Origin: Hyphomonas oceanitis SCH89 | GTDB lineage: Bacteria; Pseudomonadota; Alphaproteobacteria; Caulobacterales; Hyphomonadaceae | DNA length: 64,000 bases | Direction: 5' to 3' | Assembly (NCBI RefSeq): GCF_000685295.1 | Contig: NZ_ARYL01000021.1 | Span: forward strand, 1 to 64,000 | Translations under genes and position numbers: made by a program | Notes under the pieces: generated by a model | Told to the model about the DNA's origin: nothing | Database searches by the model: none | The model's input: the letters and a program-made list of their open reading frames with translations, nothing else | In this document: positions 1 to 8,167 of the stretch, in pieces | Layout of the letters: each line of letters begins with the position of its first letter | How positions within the stretch are numbered: position 1 is the first letter of the stretch

Positions 1-314
1 AATGGGCGAGTTTCGACACGGTGTGCGCGCTTGCCGATTTCATAGAGCAGCATGGACGCCTTGGCGCCAGGCTCTATGGCCATTTCGGGAACAGCCTGGA
101 CGAGGCCCGCGACGCGGTCGACAATCATGCGGGCGAATACCGCTCTCTTGCAGACTTTGCCGAAGAGATCACGCGTGAGACCGGTCCGGAGATTCCGGAA
201 TCGCTGCAATACTATATCGACTGGGAAGCCATGGGCCGCGATATGGAACTGAATGGCGATGTGTTCACCATCACGCTTGGCTTCGATGAAGTGCACGTGT
301 TCTGGAACCGGTGA
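1..314 (+). CDS. ardA: Antirestriction protein ArdA, C-terminal part (5' truncated by window edge)
   Basis: The reading frame is open from position 3 and has no certain start inside the window. A GTG at 21 is internal to the homologous region. The visible residues include CALADFIEQHG, an acidic middle, and the C-terminal stretch GDVFTI followed by GFDEVHVFWNR, which is typical of ArdA. ArdA proteins are acidic DNA mimics that occupy type I restriction-modification enzymes and protect incoming mobile DNA. The gene is followed at some distance by a DUF736 gene on the same strand, a pairing common in alphaproteobacterial integrative elements. The N-terminal half lies outside the window, so intactness cannot be judged. 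Confidence 0.85.
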   Translation, partial: WASFDTVCALADFIEQHGRLGARLYGHFGNSLDEARDAVDNHAGEYRSLADFAEEITRETGPEIPESLQYYIDWEAMGRDMELNGDVFTITLGFDEVHVFWNR

Positions 315-619
315 CGGTGATTGCCATGGGCTGCCTGGTATTCCCTTTCGCCGGGCAGCCTTTTGGCCCATCCTGTCCCTGTCTCTTGCCTTTTGACCTG
401 GACGGCGCAGCCCGGCCCTGAAACCGGCCGTCCCCACGAATGTCCTCTTCGCGTTCCGCGCATTCATCGCGATGCAAATTCGCTTGTGTCTTGCCGGTGC
501 GCCGCTTCGCTCTGCCCCTTTCGGGTTCAGGGCCGGGCCGCACCGTCCTCTTGGTCCGGCGTCGACAGGGACAATCGGGTCCCGCTCGGCAGCCACGCAA
601 ACGAAAAGGAAAACATCCC
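315..619 (+). other. Non-coding leader upstream of the DUF736 gene
   Basis: About 300 bp separate ardA from the DUF736 start. Frames here are open only because of high G+C and encode no recognisable protein. The stretch could fold as RNA: GGGAC (568-572) pairs with GTCCC (579-583), and CGGTGCG near 495 can pair with CGCACCG near 538. It ends in the purine-rich ribosome-binding region AAAAGGAAAAC. It may be a structured 5' leader, but no known riboswitch class was recognised. Confidence 0.3.
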
Positions 620-943
620 ATGGCAAACGCACTCGGCTACGTCAGCGAAACCAAAACCGGCTTCGAAGGCGCCCTCGCGATGATGAACCTCACCGCGCCC
701 ATCCGGATCGAGAAGAACGCGGACAAGACAGTCGATACCCAGCCCGACTATCGCATCTTCGCAGGCGAGATCCAGACCGAGATCGGCGGCGGGTGGATCG
801 TCAAGGCAAAGTCCAGCGGCAAGGACTATGTATCGCTGACGCTTGCCGATCCGAATATCGGACCGCGCAAGATCTATGCGAACCTGGCGCCCGTGAAGGG
901 CAAGAAGGGTCGCTACGTGCTCCTCTGGAACCCCAGGGACTGA
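620..943 (+). CDS. DUF736 family protein
   Basis: This 107-aa protein begins MANALGYVSETKTGFEGALA and continues with an all-beta pattern including IRIEKN, GEIQTEIGGGW and KDYVSLTLADP, which matches the DUF736 family. That family is found almost only on conjugative and integrative elements of Alpha- and Gammaproteobacteria; its biochemical role is not established. The ATG at 620 is preferred over the upstream in-frame start at 440 because AAAAGGAAAAC lies just upstream and the preceding 60 codons are arginine/serine-rich low-complexity sequence. It sits between ardA and the integrase, so it is element cargo. Confidence 0.85.
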   Translation: MANALGYVSETKTGFEGALAMMNLTAPIRIEKNADKTVDTQPDYRIFAGEIQTEIGGGWIVKAKSSGKDYVSLTLADPNIGPRKIYANLAPVKGKKGRYVLLWNPRD

Positions 944-973
944 TCGCGCTGGTGACGGCTCCGAAAGGAGCCG

Positions 974-2209
974 TCACCTCGCATTCGTGTTTCGGACGAC
1001 GTGCTCGCTCCACCAGGTCATCATCTCGACGCGCTCGCTCCAGTACTTCGCGCGGTTGTAGATGGACCTGGCGCTCTTGGTGTCCACATGCGCGAGCTCA
1101 GCCTCGATGGCGTCGGGATTCCAGAGGCCGCATTCATTGAGAAAGGTCGAGGCGCTGGCGCGAAAGCCGTGCGGCGTCATCTCGTCTCCGGCAAACCCGA
1201 GACGCTGTAGAGCGAGGTTCATCGTGTTCTCGCTCATGGGGCGGTCCGGGCTGGTCGTTGCGGGAAACACGAAGTCTGTCGGGGCGCACGCTCCCCTCAG
1301 GTCCAGAAGAATATACAGAGCCGCAGGCGGCAGCGGCTTCTTGTGCTCGCGTCTCATCTTCATACGCTCCGCCGGAATGGTCCAGGTCGAGGTGTTGAAG
1401 TCTATTTCCGACCAGGTCGCCTTTCTGAGCTCGCCGGGGCGGGGGAAGAGGAGCGCCATGAGTTTCAAGGCGCTGGCTGTATGCCTGCGACCTTCATAGT
1501 TCCAGATGGCCCTGACCAGGCGCGCAAATCGCGGGGCGTCCACGATGGCCGGCATGTGCCGTACTTTCGGGGAGATCAATGCGCCGCGCAGGACAGGGGT
1601 TGGATCTGTCTCTGCGCGTAGTGTGGCGACAGCATAGCGGAAGACTTCACCGATCGCGGTGCGCAGGCGCTTGGCGCTCTCGTAATTACCCTTCGCTTCG
1701 ATCGCTCTCAGCACAGCCAGGACATCGCGCGGCTTGATTTCGGCGATGGGCATGACGCCCATTTCTTCCCTGGCGAAATCCAGCAGCCAGGCCTTTTTCG
1801 AGAGCGTGGTTTCGGCAAGACCCTCAAGCCTGCGCTTCTCCAGGAACTCGTCGGCGATCACATCAAACGTGGTCGGGGCACGACCGCGCCGGCGTGCCTT
1901 TCGGGACTGTTGAACGGCGCCCGGGTCAATGTCCTGCCGGAGGAGGCGCTTTGCATTGTTCCTGAGGGCCCGCGCCTCTTCGAGCGTCACGATCGGCCAG
2001 GCGCCGAACGAGAGCGTCTTCTGCTTGCCCTCGAAGCGATAGTTCATGCGCCAGAGCTTTGACCCGTTGGGTCTGATGAAGATGTAGAGGGCGTGGCCGT
2101 CCGAGCGCTTGTAGGACTGTTGTCGCGGCTCGAAGCCTTCAATATCGGAAATGGTGAGCGGCATGGGCAAGTGGATCGGGTCGGTTTGGAGGGTGCCGGA
2201 CCTTACCAA
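974..2209 (-). CDS. Tyrosine recombinase (phage/ICE integrase, P4-like)
   Basis: This is a site-specific recombinase of 411 aa (396 aa from the ATG at 2164). An N-terminal DUF4102-like DNA-binding part (about residues 20-90) is followed by a core-binding domain (115-200) and a catalytic domain. Catalytic residues are visible: R257 in FPRPGELR, K284, H347 and R350 in HGFR, H374 in AHVD, and nucleophile Y384 in SIYNRAKYW. The TTG at 2209 has GAGG six bases upstream, while the ATG at 2164 has no clear ribosome site, so the longer form is listed; the choice is uncertain. The gene points away from tRNA-Leu(CAG), whose 3' end is the likely attachment site. Confidence 0.9.
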   Translation of the reverse strand: MVRSGTLQTDPIHLPMPLTISDIEGFEPRQQSYKRSDGHALYIFIRPNGSKLWRMNYRFEGKQKTLSFGAWPIVTLEEARALRNNAKRLLRQDIDPGAVQQSRKARRRGRAPTTFDVIADEFLEKRRLEGLAETTLSKKAWLLDFAREEMGVMPIAEIKPRDVLAVLRAIEAKGNYESAKRLRTAIGEVFRYAVATLRAETDPTPVLRGALISPKVRHMPAIVDAPRFARLVRAIWNYEGRRHTASALKLMALLFPRPGELRKATWSEIDFNTSTWTIPAERMKMRREHKKPLPPAALYILLDLRGACAPTDFVFPATTSPDRPMSENTMNLALQRLGFAGDEMTPHGFRASASTFLNECGLWNPDAIEAELAHVDTKSARSIYNRAKYWSERVEMMTWWSEHVVRNTNAR

Positions 2210-2276
2210 ACGCTACCTCGACGCAGCAACCGCCGATGGTACCGGAAAATGATTTTATTCAATTAAAACAACCTAC

Positions 2277-2363
2277 TGGTGCCCAGAAGAGGACTCGAAC
2301 CTCCACTCCCTTGCGAGAACTACGACCTGAACGTAGCGCGTCTACCAATTCCGCCATCTGGGC
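2277..2363 (-). tRNA. tRNA-Leu(CAG), intact copy
   Basis: The reverse complement begins GCCCAGATGGCGGAATTGG and ends TCTGGGCACCA, giving a 7-bp acceptor stem (GCCCAGA/TCTGGGC), discriminator A and an encoded CCA. The anticodon arm is CTACG-TTCAGGT-CGTAG, so the anticodon is CAG (leucine). A long variable arm of class II type follows, and the T loop is GTTCGAG. The length is 87 nt. No rho-independent terminator is seen beyond the 3' end. A second, damaged copy lies at 19568 in the opposite orientation, sharing 16 bp of upstream sequence as well. Confidence 0.95.
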
Positions 2364-2754
2364 ACGGGGTAGGAAGGCGCGGAGATACTTGCTGATTGAG
2401 TGGGCGTCAATGTCAAATACTGTGCTTCCAACTGCGAAGTATCAGGGGTCCGATTACCCGTCTGCGGATTGGGAAACAGGTTGCTCTGTGATTCTCTTGG
2501 CCCTTAGCCGATGCCGAGGCACCTAACTTGACTTCCGACATCAGGATGCATAGGCGTCCTTAGGACGCCTATGCATCCTGATGTGCAAAAAAGGCTTCTG
2601 CGGGATTCGGCCTGATCGGGTAATTCAGGCGGAAATGAATGAACATATTTCCGGCACTTATCAGGACAGTATGACCCGAGCGCAAATCCAGCAGCCTTTA
2701 CCGATTGGCATTTCTCCTCACATCTGACAGGCAGTGTTTCGACAATAAATATTG
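2364..2754. other. Intergenic stretch between tRNA-Leu and the abiE operon
   Basis: About 390 bp without a credible gene. The first 16 bp (ACGGGGTAGGAAGGCG, 2364-2379) are the tRNA-Leu upstream flank and are repeated in inverted form at 19552-19567. The only strong structure is the 47-bp palindrome at 2538-2584. G+C falls steadily toward the AT-rich abiE promoter region. Open frames here overlap the tRNA or lack ribosome sites and were not called. Confidence 0.5.
2538..2584. repeat. 47-bp perfect palindrome
   Basis: Two 23-bp arms, 2538-2560 and 2562-2584, are exact reverse complements around a single central T at 2561. The left arm begins ACATCAGGATGCATAGG and the right arm ends ATGCATCCTGATGT. 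The RNA form would be a very stable hairpin, but neither side carries a T-tract: downstream on the plus strand is GCAAAAAAGG. A standard rho-independent terminator therefore fits poorly. It may be a protein-binding dyad, a cruciform or a mobile-element scar. Within this window no second copy was noticed. Confidence 0.8.
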
Positions 2755-2836
2755 AATTATTCGCTATTTATTGGCTTTTAGCCTATGTAATCGCCCCATT
2801 ATAATATTCAGGATTGCGAATAATTCAAATTATTCG
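2755..2836 (+). promoter_or_regulatory. abiE promoter with three AATTATTCG operator half-sites
   Basis: CGAATAATT (2817-2825) and AATTATTCG (2828-2836) form a perfect 9-bp dyad with a 2-bp centre, 13 bp before the abiEi ATG. A third AATTATTCG lies at 2755-2763. Between them is a TATAAT (2800-2805) that would place the start of transcription close to the dyad. AbiEi antitoxins are known to repress their own operon by binding inverted repeats upstream, so these half-sites are the obvious operator. Binding is inferred, not shown. Confidence 0.6.
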
Positions 2837-2849
2837 TATTTTAGTGGTC

Positions 2850-3692
2850 ATGAGCCAACAAAGACGTGAAAAATTAAAACCCCTTCTCGACGAGGTGCCT
2901 CCGGGCTTCCTTGTTGATGCAGCATGGCTTGTGGGCCGAAAAATAGATCGCAAGTCGATCCTGAACTACGAGCGGCGTGGCTGGCTCGAAAAAGTAACGC
3001 GCGGTCTCTACAGGCGCCCCTTTGGATCGTCTGAAACCGATAACGCAAGACAGGGGTGGAAGATCGCGGTCCTGTCGATGCAGCGGCTGATGGGCTATGA
3101 CGTTCACGTCGGTGGCAAGACGGCACTCGCAACGCATGGCCTTGTCCATTATTTGTCGTTTCGAGGGGACGAGCTGGTCTATCTCTATGGCAAGCCTCCA
3201 GCCTGGCTGAAACGCCTGCCGGACGCAGATCGCTATATGACCCGGACCCGCAGCCTGTTCGGCGGCAAGATGATCGGCGTGGACAATGTGGCCATATCAA
3301 GCGAGACCGCAGACGAGGATCTCGCTGTCAGTCACGGGAGATGGTCGCTGACCGTCTCTTCGCTCGAACGCGCTGTATTGGAGCTTCTGGACGAGCTGCC
3401 CGATCATGAGAGTTTTCATATAGCCGATATGGCGTTTGAAAGCCTGAGCGGAGTGCGGCCCGCAAAGATGCAGGCCATGCTTGAGGCCTGTAAAAGCATC
3501 AAGGTCAAACGACTCTTCTTTGTGTTCGCCGACAGACACAATCACGCCTGGCGCAAATATTTGGAAATGGACAGGATCGATCTGGGCTCTGGCCCCCGGG
3601 CACTGGTCGAGGGTGGCAAGTTCCACCCGGACTACAGGATCTCCGTACCGGCGGAGTATTTGCCGAGACAGGAGCGTGATGATGGCGCGTGA
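2850..3692 (+). CDS. Type IV toxin-antitoxin antitoxin, AbiEi family
   Basis: This is the 280-aa antitoxin and transcriptional repressor of an AbiE system. The N-terminal part (about residues 1-70) is a winged-helix: FLVDAAWLVGRKIDRKSILN, then YERRGWLEKVTRGLYRRPF, the typical AbiEi helix-turn-helix with a Gly-Leu-Tyr wing. The remaining part matches the AbiEi C-terminal domain, including HVGGKTALATHGL and LERAVLELLDELP. The ATG at 2850 (MSQQRREK) is preferred to 2814 because the earlier start lies inside the operator dyad. Its end overlaps the toxin start by 11 bp, as expected for a translationally coupled pair. Antitoxicity is family knowledge. Confidence 0.85.
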   Translation: MSQQRREKLKPLLDEVPPGFLVDAAWLVGRKIDRKSILNYERRGWLEKVTRGLYRRPFGSSETDNARQGWKIAVLSMQRLMGYDVHVGGKTALATHGLVHYLSFRGDELVYLYGKPPAWLKRLPDADRYMTRTRSLFGGKMIGVDNVAISSETADEDLAVSHGRWSLTVSSLERAVLELLDELPDHESFHIADMAFESLSGVRPAKMQAMLEACKSIKVKRLFFVFADRHNHAWRKYLEMDRIDLGSGPRALVEGGKFHPDYRISVPAEYLPRQERDDGA

Positions 3693-4596
3693 ACGATATG
3701 CAGACCAGGTCCAGTTGCTCGTCAGACTCCTGCCAATTGTCGCAGACGAGAGAGACTTCGCCTTGAAGGGCGGGACCGCGATCAACCTGTTCTACCGGGA
3801 TCTTCCCCGCCTGTCGGTGGATATAGATCTTACCTATGTGCCGGTCAAAGACAGAGCTGAGTCCCTCGCTGATATCGATGCCGCCATGGACCGAATCCTG
3901 AATGCGATAAACAAGCTTCCCAATGTGAGGGGGAGGCGGATCGCAGGCGGTGGGCACGGTGACACGCGTGTTCAGGCCGAGGCCGGCAATTCTGTGGTCA
4001 AAATCGAGACCTCTCCAGTTGCCCGAGGCACCGTTCTGGTGCCGGCGGCCAAGCGTGTTTCTCCTGCCGTTGAAGAGCAGTTCGGATTTGCGGAAACGCA
4101 GGTAGTCGCTTTCGAAGACCTCTATGGCGGCAAGTTTCACGCAGCCCTTGATCGCCAACATCCGCGAGATCTTTATGATGTGAAGCTGCTCTACGAGAAT
4201 GAAGGCATAACTGACGATCTCTTTCAGGTCTTCCTTGTCTATGTCGCCTGTTCAGGGCGCCCTCCTCATGAATTGCTCAACCCAAACCCACAGGCGCTTG
4301 AAGGAGTGTTCGAGAAGGAGTTCTCCGGCATGACCGTCGAGTCAGTGACCGTCAAGGAGTTGGAGGACGTACGCACACGGTTCTTCGAAGACATCCAAAG
4401 CCGTCTGACTGGATCTAGCGCCGGGTTTCTCCGGTCACTTCAGGCCGGCGCACCTGACTTCACACTTATTGATCTGCCGGAAGCCGCCAACTTGCCTGCA
4501 GTCCGCTGGAAGATGCAAAACTTAGAAAAGCTCATTGCTGAGAATCCGCAAAAGCACAAAGAACAGTCTGACGCATTGGAAGCGATAATCCACTAA
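3682..4596 (+). CDS. Type IV toxin, AbiEii/AbiGii nucleotidyltransferase
   Basis: The 304-aa toxin belongs to the DUF1814/AbiEii nucleotidyltransferase family, which causes phage abortive infection or growth arrest by a nucleotidyl-transfer reaction. Visible motifs are the GGT at residues 30-32 (LKGGTAINLFY), the metal-binding aspartates D47 and D49 in LSVDIDLTY, and the later RQHPRDLYDVKLL motif near residue 160 that completes the AbiEii signature. Two ATGs in tandem (3679, 3682) follow AGGAG at 3670-3674; the second has the better 7-bp spacing. All key residues are present, so the toxin is probably active and held by the upstream antitoxin. Confidence 0.88.
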   Translation: MARERYADQVQLLVRLLPIVADERDFALKGGTAINLFYRDLPRLSVDIDLTYVPVKDRAESLADIDAAMDRILNAINKLPNVRGRRIAGGGHGDTRVQAEAGNSVVKIETSPVARGTVLVPAAKRVSPAVEEQFGFAETQVVAFEDLYGGKFHAALDRQHPRDLYDVKLLYENEGITDDLFQVFLVYVACSGRPPHELLNPNPQALEGVFEKEFSGMTVESVTVKELEDVRTRFFEDIQSRLTGSSAGFLRSLQAGAPDFTLIDLPEAANLPAVRWKMQNLEKLIAENPQKHKEQSDALEAIIH

Positions 4597-4948
4597 CCGG
4601 GTTGGTATCTGCCCTACGTCTTCGGATACGCCATAGTCTCGATTACTAATCTGTAGGTTGTCAGATACTTTAGCTAGAAGTGGGTGTCACACCCCATGCA
4701 TCTAAACGATGCGTACAAGGACGAAATAAGTCGCCAAGGACAGAAAGATATCCTGTATCAAAACATTGTTCTAGCGAACAGCTTGAAACAAAATCGTGTT
4801 GCGCGTGCCTTCGGGCCTTCAGACCCTTAGGAAATGTTACGGCGATATACGGCAGGGATCAAGTTTAAGATTTCCGTTCAGTCCGCTGCGCGTCCCTTAC
4901 CGTGTTATTGTCTCGAGAATATTGGGATATTTTAGGGGACACTGCGAC
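4597..4948. other. Intergenic gap with tRNA-Arg-like att sequence
   Basis: About 350 bp separate the AbiEii toxin from the converging methyltransferase operon. No credible gene was found. Positions 4642-4660 read ATTACTAATCTGTAGGTTG, 17 of 19 identical and in direct orientation to ATTCCTAATCTGTAGGTCG at 19442-19460 in the tRNA-Arg(CCT) fragment. This may be an attachment-site remnant marking the left end of the element that carries the integrases and relaxase. It is not embedded in a tRNA here, which weakens the case. Confidence 0.35.
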
Positions 4949-5701
4949 TTAGACAAAGCGCTCTAGCTCTTCTCCGATATATGCTAAGGAACGGTCCACC
5001 CAGTTTGCGAGGTCGTTAGGCGTCGCGGGTGCGTGAGTGTGAGTCATTGGTTTGTTTGCTTGGCACCATGTAGCGGCACTCGCAAAATGGACTCGGCTTA
5101 ACTTTTGGGCTGACTTTAGTTCGCCGTTGAGCAGCTTGGTAGGCCCCGAACTGGCGAACTCTTTCGCCGCCGGATCCTCGTCATTCGCCCTGATGGATTC
5201 AAGGTATTGATCTGCAGGTCCTAGTTCGCTTTCCAAAGACAAGCTGTCGATGGCGTCAAACTGCCAGTGAGGGTGACCCGCATTAGCGGCTTGAAACGAG
5301 TAGGCCTCTCCCGCCCATTTCGCGAACCCGGACCACTCTGCCCGGAACATTTGGGGTTTCCGTAAGTCACCCAAATATCCAAAATGCACAGTGATGCTGA
5401 TAGCTCTGAACGAGAACCTTTGGGTAGCTCCAGCTGGCGCTTCGGAAGTCCATTCCTCGCGATAACCGATCCATGCGAGTAGGTCATTGTCCAATTTCCA
5501 AGCTGGAGCGACGAAGGAGCGCGCGCCACGATTACGGTCAATTTTCTCGCAGCCAGACCCAACCAATCCTGCCACCACAGGGTTCAGGTGCCAGGAAATA
5601 TCTAAAACGGGCGTCGCGCCCGAGTGATTGGAAATTATTCCTTCGATCTGCTGGAAATGCCTTTCCAGTTTGCTCCGAGGTAATATGAGTTCTGCAACCA
5701 T
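4949..5701 (-). CDS. Uncharacterised 250-aa protein, third gene of methyltransferase operon
   Basis: I do not recognise this protein. It starts three bases after the methyltransferase stop, so it is almost surely cotranscribed and functionally linked. Visible features are an aromatic beta-rich middle (RFSFRAISITVHFGYLGD, FRAEWSGFAKWAGEAY), an AGHPHWQFDAID motif near residues 141-152, and an alpha-helical C terminus with VHFASAATWCQANKP, a THTHAP cluster and WVDRSLAYIGEELERF. No Walker, PD-(D/E)XK, HNH or membrane segment is evident. It could be a specificity, nuclease or effector subunit of a defence module, but the sequence does not decide. Its G+C is lower than that of the neighbouring core genes. 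Confidence 0.7.
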   Translation of the reverse strand: MVAELILPRSKLERHFQQIEGIISNHSGATPVLDISWHLNPVVAGLVGSGCEKIDRNRGARSFVAPAWKLDNDLLAWIGYREEWTSEAPAGATQRFSFRAISITVHFGYLGDLRKPQMFRAEWSGFAKWAGEAYSFQAANAGHPHWQFDAIDSLSLESELGPADQYLESIRANDEDPAAKEFASSGPTKLLNGELKSAQKLSRVHFASAATWCQANKPMTHTHAPATPNDLANWVDRSLAYIGEELERFV

Positions 5702-5704
5702 GCC

Positions 5705-8167
5705 TCAATCCAAGTCGTTCAGGTCGAGGCCATAGAGGTCGCAGACGAGTCTATCGGTCTTGAGCATCCAGCTTGTTGATCCGGGATTTGGCTTACTTCC
5801 CAATTCTGCTAGTAGGGAAATTAGTCGACCCGATTGCATTCCAGTGGCCAATGACTGGAGATCAGGCAGTGGAATGGCATTGACGTATCGTGGACTGAGA
5901 TCGAATTGCCCACCCGCAACATGTGGGGAGAAGTGGCTCATTAGTTTATGAAAAGAGCGTGAGTTAAATATTGCCGAATACGCACTCAAGATGTGTTCTG
6001 TGGACAACACTGTTTCCATCGTTTGGTCGGTAATATCAGTGTCCCACATGGGGAACCAAGCAAAGCCTTGCACTACGATCCAGTTTGCATTCAAATCGAG
6101 GGCGAACCCTCCTGGCCCTCCGAAGTACTTGGAGATAATCCTGGGAGTTCGATCTAGCGACCAAGTCGCCCTTCGTTCAGACAGCCCCCACCAATCACTT
6201 CGATTTGCCCTGAGATGCCCCGCTCTATTCGAGAGACGCTCCTTATTGGGAATAAGGTAGTGCGTCGAATAAGTGGGCACCGCCTGAGCCAAGTCCGCTT
6301 CGGTGTTGAGCGATAAACCATCATTGCTGTACGGATAAAAAACGCTAAATAGATCGAGCAATTCACCGTCTATGATAGAGTCATTTGTTGCAGCTGGCTT
6401 GAACCACTGGCGTTCTTTCTTAGGCAATTGATTTACTTCATCGGTTTTCAGCAAGAAAGCTGCATTGAAACCAGTCCGCACACCTTGGCGAACGTGAAAA
6501 AGTTCGCCGACGCTCAAGATTCCAAGCCGTTGCGAAAGGCGGTCAAGCTGTTTTGCGGTGCGGGGCGACGTCATGTTCCAAGTGGTGCTGTTCGAAAAGT
6601 TATCGCGGCGAATGGAAAAAATTCGAAACTCCGGATCGTACACCGGCGCGGCATCGATTCCGGAGTGTTTTCGAAGTTGCCTTAAAGCAAATGATGTCGA
6701 ATCTGCTTCATTCGCTGCTACCAGAACTTTGGTCATTTCCGATCTCGGAGCGCCGTTCATAGGTTTGGTCATCACCACGGCAGCGACTTGCACCATCGCA
6801 TACGAAAATAGTCCGTAGTCCCCAAGCGAACCGAGGAAACGAATATCCGCTTCATCAACAAGCCATTCGCGCCATTTCTGAGCGGACTGGAGGGTCAAGA
6901 CACTGTTAGGCATCAGCGCGCCGATAGTCCCGCCCGGCTTGAGGGCGGACAACGCTCTTGCTACGAAGGCCATACTCAAATCGCCTCGACCGCTGATATT
7001 TTCACCCAAGATTGTTCTCATTTGATCTCGGTGCTGATGACCCATTGTTGACCATGAGACGAACGGAGGATTCATAAGGACGACATCCGCATCAGGGAGC
7101 CGTTCTTGCAACGAATCTGATGTTAGTAAGTCAATTTCAACGCCAGCCGCCGGTGACCAATCAGCCTTTGCCATTCTCATTACGAATTGTGCCATCGAGA
7201 TAGCCGATGCTGATATATCTCGGCCAATCAATGTAAGACGACCACCGAACCCGGTTCGCTCGATCGCCCTCATCGCCTCATGAAGAAATGCACCAGAACC
7301 ACAAGCGGGGTCCATTATTACCAGGCTATCGCGTGATGCCAAATTCGGTATTTGTTTTAGGACCTCCTCGGTCAGGCTTCTTGCGAGAGCTGGTGGCGTA
7401 AAATGCGCCCCTCCTCGCGAAACATTACCTGCCTCAGCTGGTCCCACGTGACCGAAAAGGTCTGGCGCTGACGCTCTAAGCAGCTCGTAGTGTGCCTCTT
7501 GAAATATCTCGCTTCCGGCATGCCTAATTGCGAGGGTCGGCAATAGAGTAAGGTTTTGTTTGAGATCGTCGGTTTCCAGGAGAAACTCCAGAAGAGCCGA
7601 TTTGGAACCTTCTGATAAAGCTTCGAGTAGATGTGTTTGTTGTGACGCAGCAATCGAAGGACTTTCATCCGAACTTACGTCAGCTGATAGCGAGCGTTCG
7701 ATGGCAAACGAAAGCAACTCTAAGAAGGCATCGGTTGAGTGCGCGTCAGGAATTCCCGCATCTGCAGTTAGTGAACGCATCCTTCGATAAGCTTCCAGGA
7801 AATGAGAAACCACTCGGCGATTTGACTGAACTCGATCGGCCGTTAGAAATTGATAAAACTCATTTCGTTTTCCGTCGATGCTGCTCCTTGTAAAGACTTC
7901 TGGATTTGGCTTGTCCCACCTGACAACACCGACCTCATTCTCGGTGAGAGTTACATGATGCGAAAGGTCCGATGACCACGACCAGTTGGTTGGTTTGGAA
8001 TGCTTCCACATCCGATCCGACGTAATCGACAACGCGAAACTTCCGTTGCCGCCATCAAGGAGCACAAAATGCTCGCCTTCGGCCATTGTGTCGGCTGGCC
8101 CAAATAGCGGCGTCAACGCCAAGCCAAACTCAGATGCCCAGTCGGAAGCAATAATATTTGACGTCAT
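5705..8167 (-). CDS. Large N6-adenine DNA methyltransferase, Eco57I/type IIG-like
   Basis: The 820-aa protein has motif X GAHFTPPALA (253-262), AdoMet-binding motif I DPACGSGAFL (286-295) and catalytic motif IV NPPF (366-369), defining a gamma-class N6-adenine methyltransferase. A VRQGVRTGFNAAF segment (about 559-571) marks the start of a target-recognition region like those in Eco57I-type enzymes. The N-terminal 240 residues have no nuclease motif that I can see, so a fused type IIG endonuclease is not supported. Its start overlaps the regulator stop as ATGA, and the 250-aa gene follows after 3 bp. It could be a restriction-modification, BREX-like or solitary modification enzyme. Base composition is visibly more AT-rich than the flanking genes, suggesting transfer. 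Confidence 0.85.
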   Translation of the reverse strand: MTSNIIASDWASEFGLALTPLFGPADTMAEGEHFVLLDGGNGSFALSITSDRMWKHSKPTNWSWSSDLSHHVTLTENEVGVVRWDKPNPEVFTRSSIDGKRNEFYQFLTADRVQSNRRVVSHFLEAYRRMRSLTADAGIPDAHSTDAFLELLSFAIERSLSADVSSDESPSIAASQQTHLLEALSEGSKSALLEFLLETDDLKQNLTLLPTLAIRHAGSEIFQEAHYELLRASAPDLFGHVGPAEAGNVSRGGAHFTPPALARSLTEEVLKQIPNLASRDSLVIMDPACGSGAFLHEAMRAIERTGFGGRLTLIGRDISASAISMAQFVMRMAKADWSPAAGVEIDLLTSDSLQERLPDADVVLMNPPFVSWSTMGHQHRDQMRTILGENISGRGDLSMAFVARALSALKPGGTIGALMPNSVLTLQSAQKWREWLVDEADIRFLGSLGDYGLFSYAMVQVAAVVMTKPMNGAPRSEMTKVLVAANEADSTSFALRQLRKHSGIDAAPVYDPEFRIFSIRRDNFSNSTTWNMTSPRTAKQLDRLSQRLGILSVGELFHVRQGVRTGFNAAFLLKTDEVNQLPKKERQWFKPAATNDSIIDGELLDLFSVFYPYSNDGLSLNTEADLAQAVPTYSTHYLIPNKERLSNRAGHLRANRSDWWGLSERRATWSLDRTPRIISKYFGGPGGFALDLNANWIVVQGFAWFPMWDTDITDQTMETVLSTEHILSAYSAIFNSRSFHKLMSHFSPHVAGGQFDLSPRYVNAIPLPDLQSLATGMQSGRLISLLAELGSKPNPGSTSWMLKTDRLVCDLYGLDLNDLD

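Larger units (their letters stand above)
1..2280. mobile_element. End of an integrated element inserted at tRNA-Leu(CAG)
   Basis: Three element-type genes (ardA, DUF736, tyrosine integrase) lie next to the 3' end of an intact tRNA-Leu(CAG) that reads leftward. The integrase starts about 70 bp from the tRNA 3' end, which is the usual arrangement when an integrative element sits in the 3' end of a tRNA. No terminator hairpin follows this tRNA copy, whereas the second tRNA-Leu copy at 19568 has one. This agrees with element DNA having replaced the native downstream sequence. The other end is outside the window, so the size and transfer type of the element are unknown. The boundary at the tRNA CCA end is an inference. 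Confidence 0.55.

Noticed and set aside
440-619. 60-codon N-terminal extension of the DUF736 gene
   Set aside because: Low-complexity Arg/Ser-rich translation with no ribosome site; a good site precedes ATG 620.
2236-2526. 96-aa frame across the tRNA-Leu(CAG)
   Set aside because: It runs antisense through the tRNA, which is certain, and lacks a ribosome site.
3505-4161. 218-aa minus-strand frame opposite the AbiEii toxin
   Set aside because: The toxin frame carries the GGT and DID motifs; this is a shadow.
4680-4868. 62-aa plus-strand frame after the AbiEii toxin
   Set aside because: No ribosome site, no recognisable pattern, composition of non-coding DNA.
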